A DNA stretch of 64,000 nucleotides from Pseudovibrio sp947494035 (GTDB lineage Bacteria; Pseudomonadota; Alphaproteobacteria; Rhizobiales; Stappiaceae): assembly GCA_947494035.1 (NCBI GenBank), contig CANLTN010000004.1, positions 200,902 through 264,901 of the forward strand. The letters run 5' to 3'. Within the stretch, counting starts at the first letter, position 1, and each line of letters starts with the position of its first letter. A program made the position numbers and the translations under genes. This document shows, piece after piece, positions 33,546-43,339 of this stretch. Below the pieces are notes generated by a model. That model was not told where the DNA came from. It saw nothing but the letters and a program-made list of their open reading frames with translations, and did not search any database.

Positions 33546-34613
33546 CTAGTCTGCCTGCTGAATAGCCGAGAGCTTCCAGCTTTCGCCAGAACCACGAACA
33601 AACGTCCAGATCTCGGTCCGCTCTTCTGGTACATCCGGATTGCCTTCAACAACCTTATTGTTGGAACGGTCGCGCATCACATCAATGGATTCATAACGCA
33701 TGGCAACAGACGCATAGTCCTTGTCTCCATCACGCCACGCTTCACTCAGGTCACCCTGAAGCAGCTTGATACCGCGCACTTCATTGACCAGACCGTTGGA
33801 TGCAGCCTTGCCCAGCTCCTCAGCAAAGTAACCCATGATTTCCGGCGTGGCGAGCTCACGGATCTTGCCGTAATCCTCAGAGCCGTATGCCGTCCAGACG
33901 CTGGTCAGCATCGCCTCAAACGCATCAAAGTCATCAGCATTCACGCCAATCTCGTTATCTGCCTCGGTAGAAACGACTGGCTTTTCCTCAAACTGCGGTG
34001 CTTGAGCCTGACTGCCACCAAATCCGGTGTTTGGAATGCCAGAGGAACCCGAACGACGCTGCGCATCATTGGCACCTGCATCATTAAAGCTGAAGTTCTG
34101 CTTTTCCTGTGGCTCTGGCTGGTGGCCATAAGCACCTGCACCTCCTGCAGCCTGTGGCTGTTGCTGCTTGCGGTTACGCAGGAACCGCATCAGCAGCATG
34201 ATACCGCCACCGATCAGCAGGGCCTGAACGATCATACCGAACATTCCAGCCATCCCGCCAAAGCCGGAGCCGAACAGCATACCGAGCAATCCGCCCAGCG
34301 CCAGACCACCCAGCATGGAACCGAGGAAACCGCCACCAAACAAACCGCCACGCTTAGTTGCAGCCGCCTGAGAAGCGCCCGCAGCATTTTGCTGCGCACC
34401 CGCCTTGGTGCCGGTGTTTGGCGTCATAGTCCGCTCAACCGGAGCAGTCTTGGGTGCAGTATTGGTTGTCTTCGGCGCTGTGGAACTGCGTGTGCCACGG
34501 CTACCGAAACTGAAGCCACGCTTTGCCTCTGCAAAGTCAGCTGTCACAAAGATCAGACCAATCGAAAACACCAGCAAGGTTAAGAACCTTGGAAACTTAT
34601 TCATTGCAAGCAT
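33546..34613 (-). CDS. Tim44-like domain protein with signal peptide
   Basis: A 355-residue protein. Signal peptide 1-30 (ending FAEA), then a Thr/Ala/Gly-rich stretch, a glycine-rich hydrophobic segment (about 88-140, GGLFGGGFLGSMLGGLALGG) and a C-terminal Tim44/MBA1 domain (about 215-353: FEAMLTSVWTAYGSEDYGKI, TEIWTFVR). Alphaproteobacterial proteins of this layout (TimA-like) are related to mitochondrial Tim44, but their role is not settled. Start ATG 34613 follows AGGGG at five bases. Confidence 0.87.
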   Translation of the reverse strand: MLAMNKFPRFLTLLVFSIGLIFVTADFAEAKRGFSFGSRGTRSSTAPKTTNTAPKTAPVERTMTPNTGTKAGAQQNAAGASQAAATKRGGLFGGGFLGSMLGGLALGGLLGMLFGSGFGGMAGMFGMIVQALLIGGGIMLLMRFLRNRKQQQPQAAGGAGAYGHQPEPQEKQNFSFNDAGANDAQRRSGSSGIPNTGFGGSQAQAPQFEEKPVVSTEADNEIGVNADDFDAFEAMLTSVWTAYGSEDYGKIRELATPEIMGYFAEELGKAASNGLVNEVRGIKLLQGDLSEAWRDGDKDYASVAMRYESIDVMRDRSNNKVVEGNPDVPEERTEIWTFVRGSGESWKLSAIQQAD

Positions 34614-34688
34614 GTAACCCCTAAACCTGCCTGTAAACTCATGTTCAACTCATATGGGGGCATTCTATTTAAATTTGAAGCCCTAATT

Positions 34689-34752
34689 GTGTTCTCGAAA
34701 AGTAGAAAACGGTTTTCACTCAGAAATATGCGGAAAAACAACGATTTACGCC
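34689..34752. repeat. Diverged copy of the rhizobial-type palindromic repeat
   Basis: The segment containing tctcgaaaagtagaaaacgg and cggaaaaacaacgattta aligns by eye to the middle of the element at 11214-11320 (cccgaaaagtgggtccgg and cgtaaaaataaacgctta). It has lost the terminal inverted repeats. Confidence 0.45.
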
Positions 34753-34800
34753 TGCACGAAACCTTTTCGGATAAGCCAAAGGTCTTCAGCAAGCATCCAC

Positions 34801-35223
34801 TTAACAGAGCAAACCTTTTTTAAAACCGTTCTTGGCAATGTCATCACAGAGCTGTTGCCACTCGCAGCCATTACAAGCCGCCGCCATCTTCCCTTTGCCA
34901 TAAGCACCGCGCAGCAGGGCAATCATGTCAGCAGTTAACACCAGTTCCTCACCGATCCCAAGGGGACGCTCCAGCACGGCACGAACGACCTCAAGTGCAG
35001 CCGTATCACGCTCGGTAACACTGCACGTGAAGCAATGCGGATCGGCGTCTTCCTTGATAAGCGCAGCGCAGATGTCATCCGGCCCATCAACCAGCACCAC
35101 CGGCTCACCCGCGTTCAAACGCTGGACCACTGTCTTGTAGTTTTCAGAAAATGCGCGCGAGTAGCCATGACCCACAAACGTCAAAATGCAGAGCAGGTGA
35201 TGACCACGAAGTTTGACGCTCAC
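34801..35223 (-). CDS. DUF1284 domain-containing protein
   Basis: A 140-residue protein with the DUF1284 start VKLRGHHLLCILTFVGHGYS and cysteines at positions suited to metal or Fe-S binding (C12, a CFTC pair near 64-67, and CNGCEWQQLC near the end). The function is unknown. The start is GTG 35223, overlapping the cca stop (GTGA). Last gene of the DUF1285-Nudix-DUF6111-cca-DUF1284 operon. Confidence 0.88.
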   Translation of the reverse strand: MSVKLRGHHLLCILTFVGHGYSRAFSENYKTVVQRLNAGEPVVLVDGPDDICAALIKEDADPHCFTCSVTERDTAALEVVRAVLERPLGIGEELVLTADMIALLRGAYGKGKMAAACNGCEWQQLCDDIAKNGFKKGLLC

Positions 35224-36446
35224 GTTTTCGTGCCCGTATCACCAAGCTTCACCTTCACCTCCGCCAACAGCTGGTCGGCAGCACACTGATAATCCGCATC
35301 CGCCCAGATCTGCTGCGCAAGCCGCATGGCCTTGCCCATTCCCGGTCCAGCAGGAATACCAGCAGCAATCATAAGTTTTCCGGTAAGCGGAAACGTCGGG
35401 ATCTCCCAGCTTTGCGCAAAACCCAGCATGTCCCTAAGCTGTGCTTCGCTTTGAACAAACCCATACATCCACGCAGTCAAAAGCCCATCAACAACACCGG
35501 CAGTCCCACATGCCACCAGAAGCGCCTTCAAATCTTTCCGGCTCTGATCAGAGGAAAGCAAAGCTTCCGCAACAGCAGCGGCCACTTCAATCCGCTTTTT
35601 CTGCCCATTGGAAAGACGCAACTGCTCACAAACCTGCGGCCCCGCAACCCCACCAAGCCGCAACACAGGGTCAGCCGCCGCTTCAGGCAAATCCTCTAGT
35701 GCCAGCAAGCGCGCCAGCCGCGAACAGTCGGCTTCTTCCCCCAAGATGAGCTTCAGAATACCACCCTGCTCCATCAGCTCCAGAGCATCCAGCGTCCGTG
35801 GGGCCGAAAGCGTTCTCAGCACTTCCTTGGTAATGCGCTCCTTGGAAAGATGCGCAAGCCCATCCTTCAGCTCAATACAGGCCGCATACCCATCTGCGTT
35901 GATGTCTCCACGCCCATAGGTCGCAAAAAAGCGAAAGAACCGCAGGATACGCAGATAATCCTCGCGAATACGCGCCCGCGCATCTCCAATAAACCGCAGA
36001 TGCCGGTTCAGACAATCCTCAACCCCGCCCAGCGGATCGAACAGGTCACCCTGACGGTCCACATAAACCGCGTTCATCGTGAAGTCCCGGCGCTGCGCGT
36101 CTTTTGTCCAGTCCCGCCCGAACTTCACAGTTGCATGGCGGCCATGGGTCTCCACATCTTCGCGCAGTGACGTCACCTCAATCGGTCGACGGTTAATCAC
36201 CAGCGTCACTGTTCCATGGTCAACACCGGTCGGGATAGCTTTGACACCGGCAGCTTTCGCTCTAGCCAGCACCACATCCGGCAAAGCAGTGCAGGCGATG
36301 TCCACATCGTCAACCACTGCACCCAGCAGGGAGTTGCGCACGGTCCCACCAACAGCACGCGCAACATCACCATCCTGCTCCAGCACGTCAAAAGCACGCT
36401 GAACAGCATCACTATCCAGCCAGCCTCGTTGTTGTAACTTGGTCAT
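35220..36446 (-). CDS. cca: CCA tRNA nucleotidyltransferase/poly(A) polymerase family
   Basis: A 408-residue class II nucleotidyltransferase. Head domain motifs are ARAVGGTVRNSLLG and the metal aspartates in VDDVDIA; RRDFTMNAVYVD and LRFIGDARARIREDYLRILRFFRF follow. It adds or repairs the CCA end of tRNAs. ATG 36446 overlaps the DUF6111 stop (ATGA). The Nudix-DUF6111-cca order is typical of Hyphomicrobiales. Confidence 0.92.
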   Translation of the reverse strand: MTKLQQRGWLDSDAVQRAFDVLEQDGDVARAVGGTVRNSLLGAVVDDVDIACTALPDVVLARAKAAGVKAIPTGVDHGTVTLVINRRPIEVTSLREDVETHGRHATVKFGRDWTKDAQRRDFTMNAVYVDRQGDLFDPLGGVEDCLNRHLRFIGDARARIREDYLRILRFFRFFATYGRGDINADGYAACIELKDGLAHLSKERITKEVLRTLSAPRTLDALELMEQGGILKLILGEEADCSRLARLLALEDLPEAAADPVLRLGGVAGPQVCEQLRLSNGQKKRIEVAAAVAEALLSSDQSRKDLKALLVACGTAGVVDGLLTAWMYGFVQSEAQLRDMLGFAQSWEIPTFPLTGKLMIAAGIPAGPGMGKAMRLAQQIWADADYQCAADQLLAEVKVKLGDTGTKT

Positions 36447-36715
36447 TGTTGCGGTGTCTCGTATCCACCTGGAACAAACTCACCATCAATCATTTGCGCA
36501 GGCCGATATTGCGACCCAAGCGGCGCATGGCTTGATTCTGCAAGCACCACCAAACTGACGATGACAAGGGCGATCCCACTGATGCTCAACCACAACAATG
36601 GGCCATCACGAAAGCGCTTGTCACTCTTTGCCTTGCGCACCACCATCACCCACACTGCGTAGGCAATGAACGGAACAAAAAACAACAACCCATGTGTAAG
36701 GAGCATTCGTATCAT
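36443..36715 (-). CDS. DUF6111 family small membrane protein
   Basis: A 90-residue protein with two membrane helices (about 5-24 and 42-60) and a C-terminal tail ending DGEFVPGGYETPQQ, matching the small protein usually found between the CoA pyrophosphatase and cca genes in Hyphomicrobiales. It overlaps both neighbours by one to four bases. Function unknown. Confidence 0.85.
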   Translation of the reverse strand: MIRMLLTHGLLFFVPFIAYAVWVMVVRKAKSDKRFRDGPLLWLSISGIALVIVSLVVLAESSHAPLGSQYRPAQMIDGEFVPGGYETPQQ

Positions 36716-37335
36716 CAGGCATATACCCTATTATAAAGCACGCGCAGGATGCCTGCGGTGACACCCCATATATAACGCTGCTCAAACGGCATAGCGTAAT
36801 AATAGCGCGTTTTCCCTCTGAATTCTCCGCTTTTTTTCTGATGGTTTTCGGGGTTCATCAAAAAAGAAAGAGGCACTTCAAATACTTCATCCACCTCCGC
36901 CGGATTGGGAGAAAGGATCAATGGTGGTTTGACCGTAGCCAATACCGGCACCACGCGATAGCCCGAGCCCGTGTAGTAATGCCCAAGATCTCCTAGGATC
37001 TCCACCAGATTGGCATCCAGCCCCACCTCTTCATGCGCTTCGCGCAAAGCTGCCCCCACTGGCCCCTCATCATCTTCGTCAATTTTGCCACCGGGAAAGG
37101 CAATCTGCCCCGCATGAGAGCGGAGATGTGCCGTACGCTGTGTGAGAAGAATGGAGGCCTCCGAACCACGATCAACAATGCCAATCAGAACAGCAGCATC
37201 CCTCACCCTTTCCAGATACTCCCCATAATCAGGAAGATCCGGATTGAGGATGTGGTCTCCAGCAGGTTCATGGGGCTGGTTCCCCAACCGATCCATCACC
37301 CGCGACCTGAAATTTTCTGCTGTAAACTCAGACAA
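36715..37335 (-). CDS. Nudix CoA pyrophosphatase-like hydrolase
   Basis: A 206-residue Nudix enzyme. The Nudix box GGKIDEDDEGPVGAALREAH continues into EEVGL, and the preceding TQRTAHLRSHAGQIAFPGG is the CoA-pyrophosphatase (UPF0035) signature. It probably splits CoA and acyl-CoA derivatives to phosphopantetheine and ADP. The start appears to be TTG 37335, with AGGA about 12 bases away; a downstream ATG at codon 14 is the alternative. Confidence 0.9.
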   Translation of the reverse strand: MSEFTAENFRSRVMDRLGNQPHEPAGDHILNPDLPDYGEYLERVRDAAVLIGIVDRGSEASILLTQRTAHLRSHAGQIAFPGGKIDEDDEGPVGAALREAHEEVGLDANLVEILGDLGHYYTGSGYRVVPVLATVKPPLILSPNPAEVDEVFEVPLSFLMNPENHQKKSGEFRGKTRYYYAMPFEQRYIWGVTAGILRVLYNRVYA

Positions 37336-37362
37336 GATTATGCGCCGTCCTAATGTATCTTT

Positions 37363-37977
37363 CTAAAATCCAAGATTCTGAACCGTATCCACCACGAAGA
37401 ACTCGCCGTGGCTTTCAAGGCCTACAACCTGTCCGTCCGGGCCATCCCGCTCTTGCAGGTAAGGCGCAAGTTCATGCACCAGCGCCCGCCCAAACAACGC
37501 TTCCAACCGGCCACGAACCAGAATATAGGGCTTCAACCCGCCATCCTCATCCTGCTGAACAAAGCGGATTGGGTGGTCAGGCCCGGCCTCAACAACATCG
37601 CCGCAATTGGTCCGAACAGTAACCACCTGCTCTCCGTCCTGCTGGTGAACATCCATCTCCACGGCCACAAATGGCGCATCCTCAACAGTCAGGCCAATCT
37701 TTTCAACCGGCGTGACCAGATAATACTTCCCGTCTTCTTCCTGCCTCAGAACAGTTGAAAACAGGTGAACCAGAGCCTCGCGCTGAATCGGGGTTCCCAT
37801 GTAAAACCACGAGCCATCCCGCTTGATCTGCATATCCAGATCACCGCAGAAATCAGGGTTCCACAGGTGGATGGGAGGTAAGCTCTTGGACTTTCCCGCA
37901 CGCGAGATCAAAGCCTGAAGGCCCTTCGGCATTTCAGTGATCTCTGGAGCGCTCTTCTCGTTCAGTTCAGTTACCAC
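37363..37977 (-). CDS. DUF1285 domain-containing protein
   Basis: A DUF1285 protein of about 204 residues; typical segments are PPIHLWNPDFCGDLDMQIKR, GSWFYMGTPIQREALVHLFS and EDGKYYLVTPVEKIGLTVED. I prefer GTG 37977 (ggaaag upstream) to an ATG 16 codons earlier (38025), which has no ribosome binding site. First gene of the operon with the Nudix gene; divergent from moxR across a long gap. The function is unknown, though it co-occurs widely with the moxR/DUF58 set. Confidence 0.88.
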   Translation of the reverse strand: MVTELNEKSAPEITEMPKGLQALISRAGKSKSLPPIHLWNPDFCGDLDMQIKRDGSWFYMGTPIQREALVHLFSTVLRQEEDGKYYLVTPVEKIGLTVEDAPFVAVEMDVHQQDGEQVVTVRTNCGDVVEAGPDHPIRFVQQDEDGGLKPYILVRGRLEALFGRALVHELAPYLQERDGPDGQVVGLESHGEFFVVDTVQNLGF

Positions 37978-38025
37978 GGTCTTTCCACCAGTACATCTAA
38001 AGCGTGTTCCCTTGATCTCATTCAA

Positions 38026-38534
38026 TCAAATGACAGGAAGTCACGCTGAACACACCACTATTTGAGTAATATGGTGTCGCAGAAGCCCTAACGCTACCCT
38101 CACCACACGCCTGCGCCAAGTTATACCTTTGCGATGTCCCTGAAACCACCTCAACTTCAAAGCGAAATCCATCCTCAGATCAAGCTCCGAATACAGCAAA
38201 ACTGGACAGCATCACCAGCAACCCAGAGGAAGCACCAAAAGCACTTAATTCTCAGGGGCAGCGGGTTTCTCAACATCCCCGGTCACCATCTGTTCACAAA
38301 AATGCCGCTAGGGTAGACCCAACAAAAACTGTCACCATCCAATCCCGGGGAACTTACAAGGAAAATTCGATCAAAACTGGCTGTCCTGCCCGCAGAAACA
38401 CCTGCGCCTCCCCAGCCATCAGTCAATGAAAAGCACAGGCCTATAAATTTGCTAGGGAACACCTTTTTTAAAACTGGGTATGATGTGACGGTGAACTAGG
38501 CAGGGTTGTAACGCGCGACAAAAAGAGAGCAGCG
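38026..38534. other. Divergent gap between the DUF1285 operon and the moxR operon
   Basis: About 500 bases without a credible gene. The 60-codon plus-strand frame near 38134 has no ribosome binding site and low-complexity composition. Promoters for both operons must lie here; I see no clear operator. The end toward moxR has AT-rich blocks (tataaatttg near 38440). Confidence 0.45.
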
Positions 38535-39548
38535 ATGAACACCAATATGACAGGCATGCCCCCCGAACCAGAGGATATTGTCGCACGCACAGAAGCGGCC
38601 TGCGAGAAGATCCAACAGGCAAAAGCGGCAATCGCCCGTTCCATATTCGGTCAGGAAAGCGTTGTTGAACGCACGCTGGTTACCATTTTAGCAGGCGGGC
38701 ACGGCTTGCTTGTCGGCGTTCCCGGTCTGGCAAAAACCAAGCTGGTGGAAAGTTTAGGAACGGTTCTGGGCCTAGACTCCAGCCGCATCCAATTTACGCC
38801 GGACCTGATGCCCTCCGATATTCTCGGCTCTGAAGTCATGGAGGAAGCCCCCGATGGCAAACGTTCATTCCGTTTCATCCCCGGTCCCGTCTTCGCCCAG
38901 CTTCTCATGGCCGACGAAATCAACCGCGCCAGTCCGCGCACGCAATCCGCCCTCCTGCAATCCATGCAGGAATATCAGGTCACAATCGCAGGCCATCACC
39001 ATGACCTGCCCGCCCCCTTCCACGTTCTCGCCACCCAAAACCCGCTTGAGCAGGAAGGCACCTACCCACTGCCGGAAGCCCAGCTCGACCGCTTCCTCAT
39101 GCAGATTGACGTGCACTATCCGGACATCGATGCAGAGCGCCGCATTCTTGTTGAAACAACCGGAGCCTCCGAAGCCAAATCCAAACAGGTTTTGCAACTG
39201 GACGAGCTTAAGCAGATGCAGCAACTTGTACGCCACATTCCGGTCGGCGAAAGCGTCATGGATGCCATACTCAAACTGGTCCGTGCCGCCCGGCCCGGTG
39301 AAGCCGACGGCTTTGAGGATCTCGCCCAGTATATCGCATGGGGCCCCGGCCCCCGCGCCAGTCAGGCCCTCATGCTCACTGTACGCGCCCGCGCACTGGC
39401 CGATGGCCGCTTAACCCCAAGCATTGATGATGTCATGGCACTGGCAGAACCTGTCCTGCAGCACCGCATGGCGCTCACCTTTGCCGCCAGAGCAGACGGA
39501 AAAACCATCCCCCAACTGCTTCGGGACATCAAAGCACGCATCGCCTAA
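38535..39548 (+). CDS. MoxR-family AAA ATPase
   Basis: A 337-residue AAA+ ATPase of the MoxR group. Walker A is GVPGLAKTKLVESL, Walker B LLMADEINRASPRTQ, and the sensor region includes FHVLATQNPLEQEGTYPLPEAQLDRF. MoxR proteins act as chaperone-like partners of VWA proteins. agagagcag precedes ATG 38535. First gene of a four-gene operon with DUF58, BatA/DUF4159 and a membrane protein. Confidence 0.95.
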   Translation: MNTNMTGMPPEPEDIVARTEAACEKIQQAKAAIARSIFGQESVVERTLVTILAGGHGLLVGVPGLAKTKLVESLGTVLGLDSSRIQFTPDLMPSDILGSEVMEEAPDGKRSFRFIPGPVFAQLLMADEINRASPRTQSALLQSMQEYQVTIAGHHHDLPAPFHVLATQNPLEQEGTYPLPEAQLDRFLMQIDVHYPDIDAERRILVETTGASEAKSKQVLQLDELKQMQQLVRHIPVGESVMDAILKLVRAARPGEADGFEDLAQYIAWGPGPRASQALMLTVRARALADGRLTPSIDDVMALAEPVLQHRMALTFAARADGKTIPQLLRDIKARIA

Positions 39549-39569
39549 CACCAGCCGACAGGATCGCAT

Positions 39570-40493
39570 ATGTTATCTTCGAGGACCGATCCTCAAGACA
39601 TGCAGGAAAATATCTTCGGCTTGAGCGGCGAAGCGCAGTCCCTTGCGGATACGCTACCAGAGCTGCTGATTGAGGCCCGACGCATTGCTGCCAATGTCAC
39701 CTCCGGCTGGCATGGCCGCCGCCGCGCAGGCCCCGGCGAAACGTTCTGGCAATTCCGCCCTTTCCTCTCCGGAGAAGCCGCCCATCAGGTCGACTGGCGC
39801 CGCTCCGCGCGCGACGATAATCTGTACGTGCGCGAGCGTGAGTGGGAAGCCGCCCAAACCATCTGGGTCTGGGCCGACCTATCCGCCTCCATGCGTTTCC
39901 AAAGCAAACAGGCTACCGCCTCAAAGCGCGACCGCGCCCTTTTGCTCATGCTTGCCCTCACCTATGCACTGAATGAGGCAGGAGAGCGTGTCGGTCTCGC
40001 GGGCCTGACAAGAGCACTGGGCAGCCGCTATGCCATGCAGCAAATCGCGCAAACACTGGTGCACGAGGCCCCCGACGCAACACTACCCAACCCGGAAGGC
40101 ATCCACCGGTTCTCCGAGGTCGTGCTCTTTTCCGATCTGCTCGACCCACCGGAAAAACTGCAAACGTGGATGGCAACCATCGCCAGCACCGGCGCAAAAG
40201 GCCATCTCATACAGCTACTTGACCCCATTGAAGAAACATTCCCCTTCACCGGTCCAACCCGGTTTGAAGACCCGGAAAACGGAGAAGAGCTCAAAGCAGG
40301 ACGCGCCCAGACATGGCAGCAGGAATACCTGCACAGATTGGCAGCGCATAAGGATCAGATCACCTCACTGGCACGCAAATTCGGCTGGAGCTACACCCTC
40401 CACCACACCGACCGCCCAGCGGTTGAGCCTCTCATGCTGTTGCATTCCCGTTTGGCCGATGCACCACAACACAAGATGAGAGGAGGCCTGTGA
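39570..40493 (+). CDS. DUF58 domain-containing protein (VWA-like)
   Basis: A 307-residue DUF58 protein. The domain start is seen in GRRRAGPGETFWQFRPFLSGEAAHQVDWRRSA (diagnostic tail EAAHQVDWRRSA), followed by a VWA-like core (VWADLSASMRF). The conserved DxSxS metal site is present in the form DLSAS. It follows moxR by 21 bases and overlaps the next gene (TGATG). It probably partners the MoxR ATPase at the membrane. Confidence 0.93.
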   Translation: MLSSRTDPQDMQENIFGLSGEAQSLADTLPELLIEARRIAANVTSGWHGRRRAGPGETFWQFRPFLSGEAAHQVDWRRSARDDNLYVREREWEAAQTIWVWADLSASMRFQSKQATASKRDRALLLMLALTYALNEAGERVGLAGLTRALGSRYAMQQIAQTLVHEAPDATLPNPEGIHRFSEVVLFSDLLDPPEKLQTWMATIASTGAKGHLIQLLDPIEETFPFTGPTRFEDPENGEELKAGRAQTWQQEYLHRLAAHKDQITSLARKFGWSYTLHHTDRPAVEPLMLLHSRLADAPQHKMRGGL

Positions 40494-43303
40494 TGAACAG
40501 CTCTCTTCTCCCGATCGGCTTTGCCGCCCCATGGGTTCTGGCAGCCCTTGTAGCCTTGCCCGTTTTATGGTGGCTGCTCCGCACAACACCACCCCAGCCC
40601 GCCCACGTCAAATTCCCGCCACTGCGGCTATTGCTGTCCCTCCGCAATAAAGAGGAGACACCGCAGCACACCCCATGGTGGCTAATCCTTCTCCGCCTCC
40701 TGCTCGCAGCAATCCTTATCATCGCAATGGCAGGTCCGGTCTGGAAACCACTGGATATTGCCGAGCCCAAAACCGGACCTCTGTGGATCATCGTCGACAA
40801 TGGCTGGGACGCTTCGGCAGACTGGGAACGCCAGATCCGGATGGCGGAGCTCATGATCGACGGCGCAGCGCAAAACAACCGCACCGTCATGCTGGTCACC
40901 ACCGCCGACGGCCCAGCACAGGCCATGCGTCTGTCCAGCGCGCAAGAGGTCGCCGACCAGCTACGCGCCCTCACCCCGCAAGGCTGGCAAGCCGCCCGGT
41001 CTGAGCTGATCCCCGCACTGCAAAAGCAGGCAGAGCAAAATCCACCCGGAGCAATCCTGTGGTTTTCTTCCCCGCTGGAAGAACCATCCGCCACAAGTTT
41101 TGCAAATGGACTGGCCAGCATCGCACGAGCATCTGCAGTCCGTGAAAGTTCATTCCTGATCTACCAGTCCGACACGCCAGTTTATGCGCTCAAGCAGCTA
41201 CAAAACACCGCTGGCGCAATGACCACCACCGTTCTGCGCCACCCCGCGCCTCTGGCGGAAACGCTGACAGTGCGCGCCTATGATCGCAAGCAACGCGCCA
41301 TCGCAGAACAGACAATTGAGCTGGAGGCAGGTCAAAATTCCGGCGAGATCTCACTGGAACTGCCTTCAGAGCTGCGCAACGACATCACGAAACTCGCCAT
41401 TCTCGGCAATGCCAGCGCTGGCAGTACGATCCTCGTGGATGAGAAGTGGCGCCGCCGCAAAGTTGGCCTCTTCGCCGGTGGGTTTGCAGACCGCTCCCAG
41501 CCCCTGCTCTCGCCACTTTACTATCTGCAACGTGCCCTCTCTCCCTTCGCAGATCTGCCACCCGCCAAAAGCACAGACATCACCACCGCAATCACCGATT
41601 TTTTTGACAAGGGCATTTCCGTGCTCGTTCTTGCAGAAGTCGGGACACTGCCAAAGAATACAGAGGCCGATATCGCCAACTGGGTCTCCAAAGGCGGCAC
41701 CCTCCTACGGTTCGCTGGCCCACAGCTCCCGGAATCACAGGATTCCCTCATTCCGGTCGCCCTTCGCATGGGAGATCGCAAGCTGGGCGGCTCCCTCTCC
41801 TGGAAAGATCCACAACCACTCGCGTCATTTTCTGAAAACAGCCCGTTCCGTGCCATCACCCTGCCAAAGGATGTTACCGTAAACCGCCAAATCCTTGCTG
41901 AGCCAACCGCAGACCTGCCTGATCGCACCTGGGCCTCACTGAAAGACGGCACCCCACTGGTCACCGCAAAGAAACACGGCAAAGGCACCATCATCCTGTT
42001 CCACGTGACACCGGACACCAAATGGTCCAACCTGCCCCTCTCCGGCGGTTTTGTGGATATGCTGCGGGCAATCACAAGCATGTCAGCAACAGCAGTTTAC
42101 AATCCGGAGGACGACGCCGACAGCGCCCTGTCCGCCTCTGCCCTACCTCTGCTCAAGATGCTGGATGGCGACGGCAAACTCGTGCCGCCCTCCGCCAATC
42201 ACCAACCTATTCTGGAACGTGATTTTGCCACCACCCACGCCTCTCGCGAGACACCTCCGGGTCTCTATGGCAGCGAAGATGCAGTGCGTGCACTCAACCT
42301 GATGGAAGACGAGGACAATTTGGTCCCACTTGACCTGACGCCCCTTTCAATGGCAACCCTGTTGGACTACCCCTCCGAAAAGCCACTGGATCTACGCGGC
42401 TGGTTCTTCTCCATCGCAATCCTTCTGGCCCTGCTGGACACCCTCGCTCTGCTCTGGCTTTCCGGCAAGCTGCGCCGTAACCAGTTTACCCACGCAGCAA
42501 TTCTCCTGTTCGTCAGCGCATCTCTGAGCTTAACAAGCCCGGACAAAACACTGGCACAAAGCAATGAGGAGCAATTCGCGCTCAATGCGTCTTTGGGTAC
42601 CCGCCTTGCCTATGTGATAACCGGCGTGCGGGAAGTTGATGAGATCAGCCGTGCTGGACTATTTGGCCTCACCCGGTTGCTGACAGACAGAACCGCACTG
42701 GAACCGGAAGCGCCCATTGGCCTTGACCTTCAGACGCACGAGCTGGCCTTCTTTCCAATCATCTATTGGCCCATCGATCCAGCAATGCAGATACCCAGCC
42801 CCGAGGCCATGTCGCGCATCAGCGCATATATGCGCAATGGTGGCACCATTTTATTTGATACACGGGATGCTTACGGAACCAGCTCTAACTCAGCAAACAA
42901 ACAAAAGCTTCAGCAGCTGCTCAGAGGGCTGGATATTCCAAGTCTGGAACCGGTTCCGCCCGATCACGTCCTGACCAAAACCTTTTACATTCTGGATGAC
43001 TTTCCCGGCCGCTACAATCTAAGCCCCATGTGGGTGCAGGCAAGCGCGACCACTGCCAATGGCAGTCGTCCGGTCCGTGCTGGAGACGGCGTTTCCCCCA
43101 TCATGATCAGCGGCAATGACCTTGCCGCCGCTTGGGCCATAGACCCAGAGGGCAACTACCTCTACCCAACCATTCCGGCAGACGGCAACCAACGCGAAAT
43201 GGCGGCACGTGTCGGCATAAACATCCTCATGTACACCATGACAGGCAACTACAAGGCAGATCAGGTCCACATCCCTGCCCTGCTGGAACGCATTGGACAG
43301 TAA
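40493..43303 (+). CDS. Large membrane protein, BatA N-terminal domain plus DUF4159
   Basis: A 936-residue protein. Residues 1-80 are the BatA/Aerotolerance N-terminal double-helix region (LAALVALPVLWWLLR and PWWLILLRLLLAAILIIAMA), then a degraded VWA domain (IIVDNGWDAS), beta-rich extracytoplasmic regions, another membrane helix near 635-655, and a C-terminal DUF4159 domain (about 690-930; ELAFFPIIYWPIDP, GGTILFDTRDAYG). ATG 40493 follows AGGAGG at six bases. The operon context argues for a MoxR-associated envelope complex of unknown purpose. Confidence 0.9.
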   Translation: MNSSLLPIGFAAPWVLAALVALPVLWWLLRTTPPQPAHVKFPPLRLLLSLRNKEETPQHTPWWLILLRLLLAAILIIAMAGPVWKPLDIAEPKTGPLWIIVDNGWDASADWERQIRMAELMIDGAAQNNRTVMLVTTADGPAQAMRLSSAQEVADQLRALTPQGWQAARSELIPALQKQAEQNPPGAILWFSSPLEEPSATSFANGLASIARASAVRESSFLIYQSDTPVYALKQLQNTAGAMTTTVLRHPAPLAETLTVRAYDRKQRAIAEQTIELEAGQNSGEISLELPSELRNDITKLAILGNASAGSTILVDEKWRRRKVGLFAGGFADRSQPLLSPLYYLQRALSPFADLPPAKSTDITTAITDFFDKGISVLVLAEVGTLPKNTEADIANWVSKGGTLLRFAGPQLPESQDSLIPVALRMGDRKLGGSLSWKDPQPLASFSENSPFRAITLPKDVTVNRQILAEPTADLPDRTWASLKDGTPLVTAKKHGKGTIILFHVTPDTKWSNLPLSGGFVDMLRAITSMSATAVYNPEDDADSALSASALPLLKMLDGDGKLVPPSANHQPILERDFATTHASRETPPGLYGSEDAVRALNLMEDEDNLVPLDLTPLSMATLLDYPSEKPLDLRGWFFSIAILLALLDTLALLWLSGKLRRNQFTHAAILLFVSASLSLTSPDKTLAQSNEEQFALNASLGTRLAYVITGVREVDEISRAGLFGLTRLLTDRTALEPEAPIGLDLQTHELAFFPIIYWPIDPAMQIPSPEAMSRISAYMRNGGTILFDTRDAYGTSSNSANKQKLQQLLRGLDIPSLEPVPPDHVLTKTFYILDDFPGRYNLSPMWVQASATTANGSRPVRAGDGVSPIMISGNDLAAAWAIDPEGNYLYPTIPADGNQREMAARVGINILMYTMTGNYKADQVHIPALLERIGQ

Positions 43304-43339
43304 CGACCAGACCTTAAAACGCGGAGCACAGCAACACAC

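Noticed and set aside
38000..38060. Possible further copy of the palindromic repeat (ctaaagcgtgttccc)
   Set aside because: Only about 15 bases resemble the family and the paired half is missing.
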